Source: JBBQHM01 sp038323965
Lineage (GTDB): Bacteria > Verrucomicrobiota > Verrucomicrobiia > Chthoniobacterales > UBA10450
DNA length: 14,085 bases
Assembly: GCA_038323965.1 (NCBI GenBank)
Contig: JBBQHM010000053.1
Span: forward strand, 1-14,085
Direction: 5' to 3'
This document shows positions 1-7,787 of the stretch, piece after piece. Every line of letters starts with the position of its first letter. Within the stretch, counting starts at the first letter, position 1. The position numbers and the translations under genes were made by a program. The notes beneath the pieces are model-generated. The model was not told the origin of the DNA. It worked only from the letters and a program-made list of their open reading frames with translations, and ran no database searches.

Positions 1-187
1 TCGAGAAACTTGCCAGCACCTGGATGAGCACCGGCAACAAGCTTGGCCCTTCGGAGACGCTGCGCGGTTTGCGCAGCGCGCGCCGGATGATGCGCCGGCC
101 GGTGCGTCGCATTCGGTACGCGAGCGGTGTCACCTTTTGGACAGCGCGATCGATCTTGTCGGCGACGGTGGTTATCAGCTCGGGCAT
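1..187 (-). CDS. Unrecognised protein, N-terminal part only (cut by left edge)
   Basis: A leftward reading frame opens with ATG at 187 and stays open for 62 codons to the window edge. An in-frame stop lies just upstream at 206-208, so the start is bounded. The peptide begins MPELITTVADKIDRAVQKV, has a strongly basic middle (RMRRTGRRIIRRALRKP) and ends in a hydrophobic stretch (LLPVLIQVLASF) that could begin a membrane segment. I recognise no family. A plausible promoter (TTGCGT, 17 bp, TAAAAT) sits directly upstream on the same strand, which supports it being real. The gene is divergent from ftsH. The opposite strand is also open over 2-271, but with no start codon context or recognisable protein. 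Confidence 0.45.
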   Translation of the reverse strand, partial: MPELITTVADKIDRAVQKVTPLAYRMRRTGRRIIRRALRKPRSVSEGPSLLPVLIQVLASFS

Positions 188-358
188 CGCGATGGAGAGG
201 TAATTTTACCAGCACGCAAGGCGGGACGCAACGCAGGCGGGCATCCAGCACGACGCGGCCCCCGAATCAGTTAAGCACGCGACGGCTTGGCTCCTGCTTT
301 CATCACTGGCAATCCGCTTGATTTGAAGGGACGGTGCACGACGTTTCACGCGTAATTT
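188..358. other. Divergent intergenic region upstream of ftsH
   Basis: This 171-base stretch separates the leftward left-edge gene from rightward ftsH. Apart from the leftward promoter candidate I see no gene in it. A TTGATT at 318-323 could be a -35 for ftsH, but no convincing -10 follows at normal spacing. No Shine-Dalgarno sequence precedes the ftsH ATG. Confidence 0.4.
203..231 (-). promoter_or_regulatory. Candidate sigma70-type promoter for the left-edge gene
   Basis: Read leftward, TTGCGT (226-231) and TAAAAT (203-208) are separated by exactly 17 bp. Transcription would start about 10 bases before the ATG at 187, giving a very short leader. Spacing and the -10 are good; the -35 matches TTGACA at four of six bases. 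This is pattern matching only. Confidence 0.4.
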
Positions 359-2398
359 ATGGCTCAGAGCGACCGCAATTCATCGCGCGACAAGAAGTCG
401 GGCGGCAACGAACCGACTTTTAACTGGCGCGGCGTCGTCCTGATCGGCATCGCATTCCTGCTGATCGGACTCGCCGTCCTCGTCCGCAGTAGCAGCTACC
501 AGAACGTCGAGGACGTCCCGTATAATCGCTTCCTCGAGCTGCTCGATAGCAAACAGATCGTTAACGACAAAAACTTCCCGCTCGCCCTCGTCGTCGAGGA
601 AGGCCGTATCACCCAGACGCTCAGTGGCTACTACGCCAAGCAGGCGGTCGGGACCCAGCCAGCGCAGCCATCGAAGTTTCGCACCACCGTTTACCTCAAC
701 TACAACACCAATCTGCAGGACAAACTCGCGGCCGCTGGAATGCAGCCTGCGATTCGCACCGAGTCCAACGTCCTCGCCGCGACGCTGCTGAATTTCCTGC
801 CAATCGCGCTGTTTCTCGTTGTTCTCTACTTCCTCTTCCGCCAGCAGATCCGCATGGCGGGCAAAGGCGCATTGAACTTTGGCAAATCAAAAGCGCGCAT
901 GCTTGCGCGCGATAAGAACAAACTCACCTTCAAGGACGTCGCCGGAGTCGAAGAGGCAAAGGACGAAGTGCAGGAACTCGTGGAGTTTCTCCGCGACCCG
1001 AAAAAATTCCAGAAACTCGGCGGCCGCATTCCGAAAGGCGTATTGCTCGTTGGGCCTCCGGGAACTGGAAAGACTTTATTGGCGCGCGCAATTGCAGGCG
1101 AAGCCGATGTTCCATTCTTCTCCATCAGCGGATCGGATTTCGTCGAAATGTTTGTCGGCGTCGGCGCCAGCCGCGTCCGCGACATGTTCGAACAGGGTAA
1201 GAAGTCTGCTCCCTGCATTATTTTCATCGATGAAATCGACGCCGTCGGCCGTCATCGCGGTCACGGCGTGGGCGGCGGACACGACGAACGCGAGCAAACG
1301 CTCAATGCACTCCTCGTCGAGATGGACGGCTTCGACACCCAGGAAGGGGTCATCATCATCGCCGCGACAAACCGCCCCGACGTTCTCGACCCCGCCTTGC
1401 TGCGTCCGGGCCGTTTCGATCGCCAGATCACCGTCAATTTGCCGGACGTGAAAGGTCGCGAAGAAATCCTGCGCGTTCATTCCAAGAAAGTGAAGCTCGC
1501 GGAAGGCGTCGATCTCGCGGTCGTCGCGCGCGGCACCCCCGGGTACTCCGGCGCTGAGCTTGCGAACGTCATTAACGAAGCTGCACTGCTCGCAGCGCGG
1601 CGCGGCTTAAAAGGGATCACGCTAGCCGAGCTCGAGGAGGCTCGCGATAAAGTGCGCTGGGGCCGTGAGCGACGCAGCCTCGCGCTAAGCGAAAAAGAGA
1701 AAACGAACACCGCTTATCACGAAGCCGGTCACGCTCTCCTTCTCGAATTGCTTGAACACACGGAGCCGCTTCACAAGGTCACGATCATCCCGCGTGGACC
1801 TTCGCTCGGCTCGACCATGTGGCTGCCGGAAGAAGACAAATACACAAACCGCAAAAACGAATTGCTCGATGGTCTCGTTGTTAGCATGGGCGGCCGCGTG
1901 GCCGAAGAATTGGTTTTTGGCGACGTCACAAACGGCGCGCGCGGCGACATCAAGGGCGCGACCCAGATTGCCCGTCGCATGGTTTGCGAATGGGGCATGA
2001 GCGAAAAAATGGGGATGGTCGAGTACGGCGAGCACGAAGATTACGTCTTCCTCGGTCGCGATATTTCCCGCGCACGCGATTACAGCGAAGCCACTGCCGA
2101 AGAGATCGATCGTGAGGTTCGCAAACTGATCGATGACTCCTACGCTCGAGCAAAAACCGCGCTGAGCGCGCGGCGCGACAACCTCGACGCCATCGCAAAA
2201 GCGCTGCTTGAATTCGAAACGCTCGACGGCGCTCAGATCCGCGAAATCATCGAGCACGGCCGGATGCTCAATCCGCCTTCCGCTCCAACGCCGCCGGCAG
2301 CACCGAAAATCACCGCCGAAAAACCGCCCAAGCAGGTGATCGTCGCCCCCGACGTCACGCCATCGCTCCCTGGCGACCTCAGCGGCGCGCCTGCGTAG
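359..2398 (+). CDS. ftsH: ATP-dependent zinc metalloprotease FtsH
   Basis: A membrane-anchored AAA+ protease that degrades misassembled membrane proteins and selected cytosolic regulators as a hexamer. The 679 residues show the full family order. There is a first membrane segment near 26-43, an extracytoplasmic domain, and a second membrane segment near 142-160. The AAA module follows, with Walker A GPPGTGKT (232-239), the pore motif FVG (265-267), Walker B IIFIDEID (287-294) and the second region of homology TNRPDVLDPALLRPGRFDR (337-355). The M41 peptidase domain has zinc motif HEAGH (454-458) and a probable third ligand D530. The tail after 636 is Pro/Ala-rich and probably disordered. All catalytic residues are intact and the length is normal. 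The start is the first ATG (MAQSD); no Shine-Dalgarno is visible. A TonB-domain gene follows 16 bases downstream and is probably cotranscribed. Confidence 0.98.
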   Translation: MAQSDRNSSRDKKSGGNEPTFNWRGVVLIGIAFLLIGLAVLVRSSSYQNVEDVPYNRFLELLDSKQIVNDKNFPLALVVEEGRITQTLSGYYAKQAVGTQPAQPSKFRTTVYLNYNTNLQDKLAAAGMQPAIRTESNVLAATLLNFLPIALFLVVLYFLFRQQIRMAGKGALNFGKSKARMLARDKNKLTFKDVAGVEEAKDEVQELVEFLRDPKKFQKLGGRIPKGVLLVGPPGTGKTLLARAIAGEADVPFFSISGSDFVEMFVGVGASRVRDMFEQGKKSAPCIIFIDEIDAVGRHRGHGVGGGHDEREQTLNALLVEMDGFDTQEGVIIIAATNRPDVLDPALLRPGRFDRQITVNLPDVKGREEILRVHSKKVKLAEGVDLAVVARGTPGYSGAELANVINEAALLAARRGLKGITLAELEEARDKVRWGRERRSLALSEKEKTNTAYHEAGHALLLELLEHTEPLHKVTIIPRGPSLGSTMWLPEEDKYTNRKNELLDGLVVSMGGRVAEELVFGDVTNGARGDIKGATQIARRMVCEWGMSEKMGMVEYGEHEDYVFLGRDISRARDYSEATAEEIDREVRKLIDDSYARAKTALSARRDNLDAIAKALLEFETLDGAQIREIIEHGRMLNPPSAPTPPAAPKITAEKPPKQVIVAPDVTPSLPGDLSGAPA

Positions 2399-2414
2399 AT
2401 CTTCCGGCGAGAAC

Positions 2415-2855
2415 ATGCCTCGCTTTCGATTGGCGCCCTATCTCGGGGCTCTGGTTGCTATCATCGGGTTGCTCACTGTTTCATCGCGGGCAAATGCGGA
2501 TGACAAAACGGTGGGGCGATCAGGCGCGCGCGACGTTCCTATCTCGGACGTCGCACGGTTCGTTCGACCAGCCTATCCGCCAATCGCACGACGGGAATCC
2601 ATACAAGGCAGCGGAGTTTACCGAATGATGTTAGATCGCTCCAGCGGCCGAGTGCAGAGCGTACTTATTGTTAAGTCCGCTGGGGCACACGAACTCGATC
2701 AGAGCGCATTAACCGCTCTCAAGGAGTGGCTATTCCTCCCTTGGAAATGGAACTTCGTGGATGTGCCGATCACATTCGGATTCGATTCGGGTAAACTGAA
2801 ATTCGACTCGCGCCACCCAAACGGGATTTCGCGGACGTGGAATATCGGTAACTAA
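2415..2855 (+). CDS. Exported protein with TonB C-terminal-like domain
   Basis: A 146-residue protein with a clear signal peptide: basic MPRFR, hydrophobic core near 7-22, and likely cleavage after ANA (28). The mature part resembles the TonB C-terminal fold: RPAYPPIARR (51-60), then G-x-G-x-Y (65-69), a D-x-S-S-G-R-V turn (74-80), VLIVKSAG (83-90), LDQSAL (94-99), and WLFLP (105-109). Unlike real TonB it has no N-terminal membrane anchor that stays in place, no long Pro-rich spacer and no ExbB/ExbD neighbours. It is more likely a stand-alone periplasmic protein of the 'energy transducer TonB family' than a functional TonB; its partner is unknown. It starts 16 bases after the ftsH stop, so cotranscription is likely. 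Its stop codon (2853-2855) overlaps the stop of the convergent HPF gene. Confidence 0.8.
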   Translation: MPRFRLAPYLGALVAIIGLLTVSSRANADDKTVGRSGARDVPISDVARFVRPAYPPIARRESIQGSGVYRMMLDRSSGRVQSVLIVKSAGAHELDQSALTALKEWLFLPWKWNFVDVPITFGFDSGKLKFDSRHPNGISRTWNIGN

Positions 2856-3184
2856 TTCCCGCGCTGTTTGTCGACCAGGTGGCGGAGCTGGCGCTCCATG
2901 ACTTTGAAGGCGTCGTGCACGGCTTTGTAAAGCGGTTCGTGCGTTCCGTTATCGATCTGCTCTTCCTCGGCAATTAGTTCGTGCCCGGGAGGGACGGTAA
3001 CATCGATGCGGACGCGATATGGATTTCCTTTTTTATGCGCGTGGTTCGGCTGCTCGATGGCGACGTCGCAGCGCCCGATGTGATCGCAAAATTTGTCGAG
3101 GTGCGTTGCCTTATCGCGAACCATTGTTTCGATCGCTTCAGATTTTTCGAGGCCACGGTAGGAGACGTTGAGAGGCAGTTGCAT
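2852..3184 (-). CDS. Short HPF/RaiA-family ribosome hibernation factor
   Basis: A 110-residue cytoplasmic protein of the HPF/RaiA fold, which binds in the decoding region of the 30S subunit and silences idle ribosomes. Visible family features are the opening strand with Y9-R10-G11-L12, a helix EAIETMVRDKATHLDKF (16-32), CDVAIEQPNHAHKKGNPYRV (39-58) with the basic HKKGN turn, the strand RIDVTVPPG (59-67), and a last helix LYKAVHDAFKVMERQLRHL (85-103). At 110 residues it lacks the C-terminal dimerisation domain of long HPF, so it is a short form and would need a partner to make 100S dimers. The ATG at 3184 is the natural start. It lies downstream of, and on the same strand as, a baeRF-type gene and glgX. 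The 192-base gap before it contains an inverted-repeat element. Confidence 0.9.
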   Translation of the reverse strand: MQLPLNVSYRGLEKSEAIETMVRDKATHLDKFCDHIGRCDVAIEQPNHAHKKGNPYRVRIDVTVPPGHELIAEEEQIDNGTHEPLYKAVHDAFKVMERQLRHLVDKQRGN

Positions 3185-3259
3185 ACGTAAATGGACAATC
3201 GGACGCGCGCAGCGTTCGGCAACCGGTTGATTGATGGTGCAACTCGACGCGGACTCGGT

Positions 3260-3349
3260 GTCATCCTGAGCCGCGCAGACGGCGAAGGATCTCGCGAGCT
3301 ATTTCACGCGTGGCGGTTCGTAATGTCCCTCCCGTTCGTTCGGGATGAC
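3260..3349. repeat. Intergenic element with imperfect terminal inverted repeats
   Basis: GTCATCCTGA at 3260-3269 and TCGGGATGAC at 3340-3349 are inverted repeats of each other (9 of 10 bases), bounding about 90 bp. The left end continues GAGCCGCGCAGACGGCGAAGGATCTCGC, of the dispersed 'TCATCCTGAGC…GAAGGATCT' style that I recall in intergenic regions of several soil and thermophilic bacteria. It fills much of the gap between the HPF and host-attachment genes. It encodes no protein. It could be a REP/MITE-like unit or a structured spacer in the transcript. Only one copy is seen in this window, so its repeat status is inferred. Confidence 0.45.
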
Positions 3350-3376
3350 GATCACGCGCAAAGAGGCGCCGCGATC

Positions 3377-3835
3377 TCAGAGCGGCTGGAGCGAGCGGAA
3401 ATGCGTGTGCAATTTTGCCGGTTCGATTTTCACGAGGTCGCTCTTCACGTGCTCGACGATGGATTCACGCGCGGCGGGCGGGAGCAGGTCAACGATGTGA
3501 GAATAAATTTCCGCGGGCGCCGCGAACGACCAGCCGGCTTTCGGTTCGCGTTTCAGGATTTCAGCGATGCTATCCGCCAGCTGTCGGAAAATGCGGCGCG
3601 ATTGTTCGTCGCCCAAAGTCTGGCGTTCCGCCGTCGCGCTGGCGTGGCGGCCGCCCGCACTTGACGCTAATCGACCCGCCTGGTCGCTCACTTTATCGCT
3701 GAGATGTCCGTGCGCGTCCGTGATATCGAAGGCCTGGATTAGCCGCAAACTTGGGCCGCGCGCCGGCGTTTCATCCACTTTATAGGCTTTGAGCGTGCCG
3801 CGGTCAGCGACGATGACGAGTGATGCGGGTGTCAT
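3377..3835 (-). CDS. 'Host attachment' family protein (baeRF/eRF1-like domain)
   Basis: A small soluble protein, 152 residues from ATG 3835, or 155 from a GTG at 3844. The N-terminus SLVIVADRGTLKAYKVDE is the characteristic first strand and turn of the Host_attach family, annotated as 'protein required for attachment to host cells'. A middle helix with GDEQSRRIFRQLADSIAEIL and a C-terminal part GWSFAAPAEIYSHIVDLLP and DLVKIEPAKLHTHF also match. The family belongs to the bacterial/archaeal release-factor-like (baeRF) proteins, so a ribosomal role is more plausible than adhesion. There is no signal peptide, and no GGQ motif for peptide release. The gene lies 37 bases after the glgX stop (28 if GTG is used) and is followed by the HPF gene, which supports a translation or dormancy role. 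No Shine-Dalgarno decides between the two starts. Confidence 0.75.
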   Translation of the reverse strand: MTPASLVIVADRGTLKAYKVDETPARGPSLRLIQAFDITDAHGHLSDKVSDQAGRLASSAGGRHASATAERQTLGDEQSRRIFRQLADSIAEILKREPKAGWSFAAPAEIYSHIVDLLPPAARESIVEHVKSDLVKIEPAKLHTHFRSLQPL

Positions 3836-3872
3836 AATTGACACTGAACGATGATTTCAGCGCAGCGCGCAA

Positions 3873-6131
<2,259 letters not shown>

Positions 6132-6145
6132 GGAATTGCGAGCAG

Positions 6146-6176
6146 ATTCTATGCAATACGCGCGAGGGGTGCGCAA
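6146..6176 (-). promoter_or_regulatory. Weak candidate promoter for glgX
   Basis: Read leftward, TTGCGC (6171-6176) and TAGAAT (6146-6151) are 19 bp apart. The -10 matches the consensus at five of six bases, but the spacing is long. Transcription would begin roughly 7-8 bases before the ATG at 6131. It lies inside the longer alternative glgX reading frame and so favours the shorter start. Confidence 0.3.
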
Positions 6177-6335
6177 CGGTTGACCTGCGCGTGACAACGA
6201 GAAGCGCTCAGTTCATCGCGGCGGCGAACGATGGACAGGTTCGCGACACTTTTCCCCGATTCCGATTTCGGGCATCATCTCTCGGTCAAACGCGGGAGCC
6301 GACGATTCCTATGGGGTAAAATTCCATCCCGGGTT

Positions 6336-6376
6336 AAAAAAAACAGCACCTACGACGCATACGCGTTTTCGGTGCT
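6336..6376 (-). terminator. Rho-independent-type terminator for leftward transcription
   Basis: Read leftward, AGCACC (6371-6376) pairs with GGTGCT (6345-6350). Inside, ACGC (6363-6366) pairs with GCGT (6355-6358) around a GTAT loop, with a symmetric 4x4 internal loop between the two stems. After one G comes a run of eight T (6336-6343). It would end transcripts from the histidine kinase operon before glgX. The stem is interrupted, so strength is uncertain. Confidence 0.6.
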
Positions 6377-6396
6377 TCGGAGATAGATTCACTAAA

Positions 6397-6420
6397 TTCT
6401 TGCTTGCCGGCAAGCAAGAA
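6397..6420. repeat. Perfect 24-bp palindrome
   Basis: The half-site TTCTTGCTTGCC is followed at once by its exact reverse complement, with no spacer. No run of T follows on the plus strand, and only a short TTT on the minus strand, so it is a poor terminator. A dimeric regulator's operator or a recombination or element-end site is possible. Nothing beyond the symmetry supports either. Confidence 0.75.
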
Positions 6421-6460
6421 ATGACAGGCGTTGTTCGATGCAAGGATACGGATGATCTGA

Positions 6461-6568
6461 CTGCTTACCTTCGCTGGAACTGAATGGGGCGGAGTGCGGA
6501 AGCATCTCAATGGCCGGGAACTTCGCGGGAAAACCTACGACGAAATGCCGCTCCGCATTGCGGCCTGA
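6461..6568 (+). pseudogene. Degraded C-terminal fragment like phage Gp37/Gp68 (DUF5131) proteins
   Basis: From 6485 the plus strand reads WGGVRKHLNGRELRGKTYDEMP and then LRIAA and a stop at 6566-6568. From memory this matches the C-terminal end of DUF5131 / 'phage Gp37Gp68 family' proteins, which end in a W-G-G-V-R-K…G-R…G-R-T-Y-D-E-M-P pattern. Only about 36 codons are open in this frame before a stop at 6458-6460. A +1 shift near 6480 would restore a TGGAA codon pair resembling the family's usual preceding Phe-Lys-Gln-Trp stretch. The rest of the gene is missing, so it is read as a decayed remnant of a once-complete, possibly phage-derived gene. The assignment rests on about 22 residues. 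Confidence 0.5.
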
Positions 6569-6592
6569 TTAAGCCCGCGAAACAGTTCCCGG
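6514..6592. repeat. Bulged inverted repeat overlapping the gene remnant
   Basis: CCGGGAACT and TCGCGGG (6514-6529) are complementary to CCCGCGA and AGTTCCCGG (6574-6592), with a three-base AAC bulge in the right arm. The 16 paired bases enclose a 44-base loop. It lies just beyond the stop of the histidine kinase gene and overlaps the end of the DUF5131-like fragment. It may be a 3' transcript structure or the scar of an element end. Confidence 0.55.
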
Positions 6593-6601
6593 CGCGGGGG
6601 A

Positions 6602-7741
6602 TTAGTTCTTACCCTTCGACGGGATCGTAAAGTTGAACGTCGCGCCCTTACCTTCGGCGCTCTGCGCCGTAACCGTGCCGCCGTGTGCTTCGACGATCTG
6701 TTTCACGATGACAAGACCGAGACCCGTGCCTTCTTTTTCAGGATCAGTCGCAAGCTTGTCGAAAACTTTCGCCAGCATCTCCAGCGGGATGCCCGCGCCA
6801 TTGTCGTGCACAACGCAATTGACGCTCGCGCCATTATCCTGCGCACTGACGACGACCCGGCCGCGCGCCGCGTATTTGAAAGCGTTGCCGAGCAAGTTCT
6901 GGAAGACCTGTGAGATAAGTCCGGCATCCGCATTCACCGTCAGCGAGCGTGGAATCTCGTTTACGACTTCAATCTCGTGCTTGGACCAAACCGCGTGGAG
7001 GTCGAGAATCAGCCGCTGCACCAGAGGCCAGAGCTCAAAGTCGCGAAACTCGGGCCGAAAAGAGCTGCCCACCGCGACCGGATGCACATTCATATCCAAG
7101 ACCCGCTTTATCAGATCTTCGACGCGCTGGAGATTACGCCGGACGATTTCGAAAATATCTTCGGTCTCAGCGAGCGCTTTCGTCCCAAGTCCCAGCTTGA
7201 GTTCATCCACGAGGAGAGAGACAGCGTTAAGCGGCGTGCGCAGATCGTGCGCGACAAACGCGAGATGTTCGTCCTGTTGTTCTTTGCGGATCAGCGCCAT
7301 TTGCGCCGCGAAGGCCATTACCGCAAGCCGCACCGCTTCATCGATACGGTGGTTGATGATGCGAGCCGATTCGCCGACGACGTAAAAGTTGTGTCGTTCG
7401 GCCACGGTGATGAAAGCGACGCGAAGAAGATTATACTCGGCGACAACTTCACCGACATCGAGACCATCGTGGAACCGTTGCACACCATGGGCCGGCGGAC
7501 TTCCGCGAGTGTGTTCCTCGGAGAGCGTGCCGTCTCGACTAAGGGCAAGGTCGCGCGTGATCTCGGCGATAACGTCGGGAAGGTGATCGGTGATCGTCGG
7601 CTTATCGAGATGCAGCTCGCGTAGAAGTTCGGTCGCCTGCATGCGCCATTCCGCGATGATCTCCTCCTGGCACCGACCGAATACTTCCGCCAAACGCTGA
7701 GCGGTCCCGAGTTCAGGCGTGGGCATTGTGGAAGTTTTCAC
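6602..7741 (-). CDS. Soluble sensor histidine kinase with RsbRD-type N-terminal domain
   Basis: A 379-residue cytoplasmic kinase with no membrane segment. Residues about 15-150 are helical (EEIIAEWRMQATELLRE, FHDGLDVGEVVAEYNLLRVAF) and resemble the RsbRD N-terminal/globin-like sensor domain of stressosome and kinase proteins; that part is inferred. The HisKA region has the phosphoacceptor H165 in FVAHDLRTPLNAV. The catalytic domain has the N box QVFQNLLGNAFKYA (279-292; N282 and N286), the G1 box DNGAGIP (313-319) and the G2 box GTGLGLVI (338-345), all intact. No response regulator is adjacent, so it is an orphan here. The longest start is GTG at 7741; ATG at 7726 (374 residues) is equally good, and neither has a Shine-Dalgarno. 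It follows the amidase gene by 46 bases, suggesting cotranscription, and the terminator at 6336-6376 lies downstream. Confidence 0.9.
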   Translation of the reverse strand: MKTSTMPTPELGTAQRLAEVFGRCQEEIIAEWRMQATELLRELHLDKPTITDHLPDVIAEITRDLALSRDGTLSEEHTRGSPPAHGVQRFHDGLDVGEVVAEYNLLRVAFITVAERHNFYVVGESARIINHRIDEAVRLAVMAFAAQMALIRKEQQDEHLAFVAHDLRTPLNAVSLLVDELKLGLGTKALAETEDIFEIVRRNLQRVEDLIKRVLDMNVHPVAVGSSFRPEFRDFELWPLVQRLILDLHAVWSKHEIEVVNEIPRSLTVNADAGLISQVFQNLLGNAFKYAARGRVVVSAQDNGASVNCVVHDNGAGIPLEMLAKVFDKLATDPEKEGTGLGLVIVKQIVEAHGGTVTAQSAEGKGATFNFTIPSKGKN

Positions 7742-7787
7742 ACGCGGTTAATCGTATCGGGTCGGCCGTCGCGATGAACGGCTCAAC

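Larger units (their letters stand above)
6132..6601. other. 470-base gene-poor region with several palindromes and a gene remnant
   Basis: Between the glgX start and the stop of the histidine kinase there is no intact gene. The region holds a leftward terminator (6336-6376), a perfect 24-bp palindrome (6397-6420), a degraded rightward coding fragment (6461-6568) and a bulged inverted repeat (6514-6592). About 6177-6330 shows nothing I can name. Confidence 0.6.

Noticed and set aside
127..321. Plus-strand 64-codon frame before ftsH
   Set aside because: Arg/Ser-rich translation without family features, overlapping the better supported leftward gene start and its promoter candidate.
1685..2416. 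Minus-strand open frame (243 codons) opposite ftsH
   Set aside because: It is antisense to the FtsH protease domain, which is complete; the translation has no recognisable features.
2974..3664. Frames over the HPF upstream region on both strands (2974-3264 minus, 3191-3664 plus)
   Set aside because: The minus frame is a shifted copy of the HPF coding sequence and the plus frame is antisense to the host-attachment gene plus the repeat element.
6514..6592. attC-like integron recombination site
   Set aside because: The inverted repeat lacks the RYYYAAC / GTTRRRY core sites, and no integrase or cassette structure is present.
6633..7624. Two overlapping plus-strand frames opposite the histidine kinase
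   Set aside because: The kinase has all H, N, G1 and G2 boxes on the minus strand; these frames are antisense shadows.
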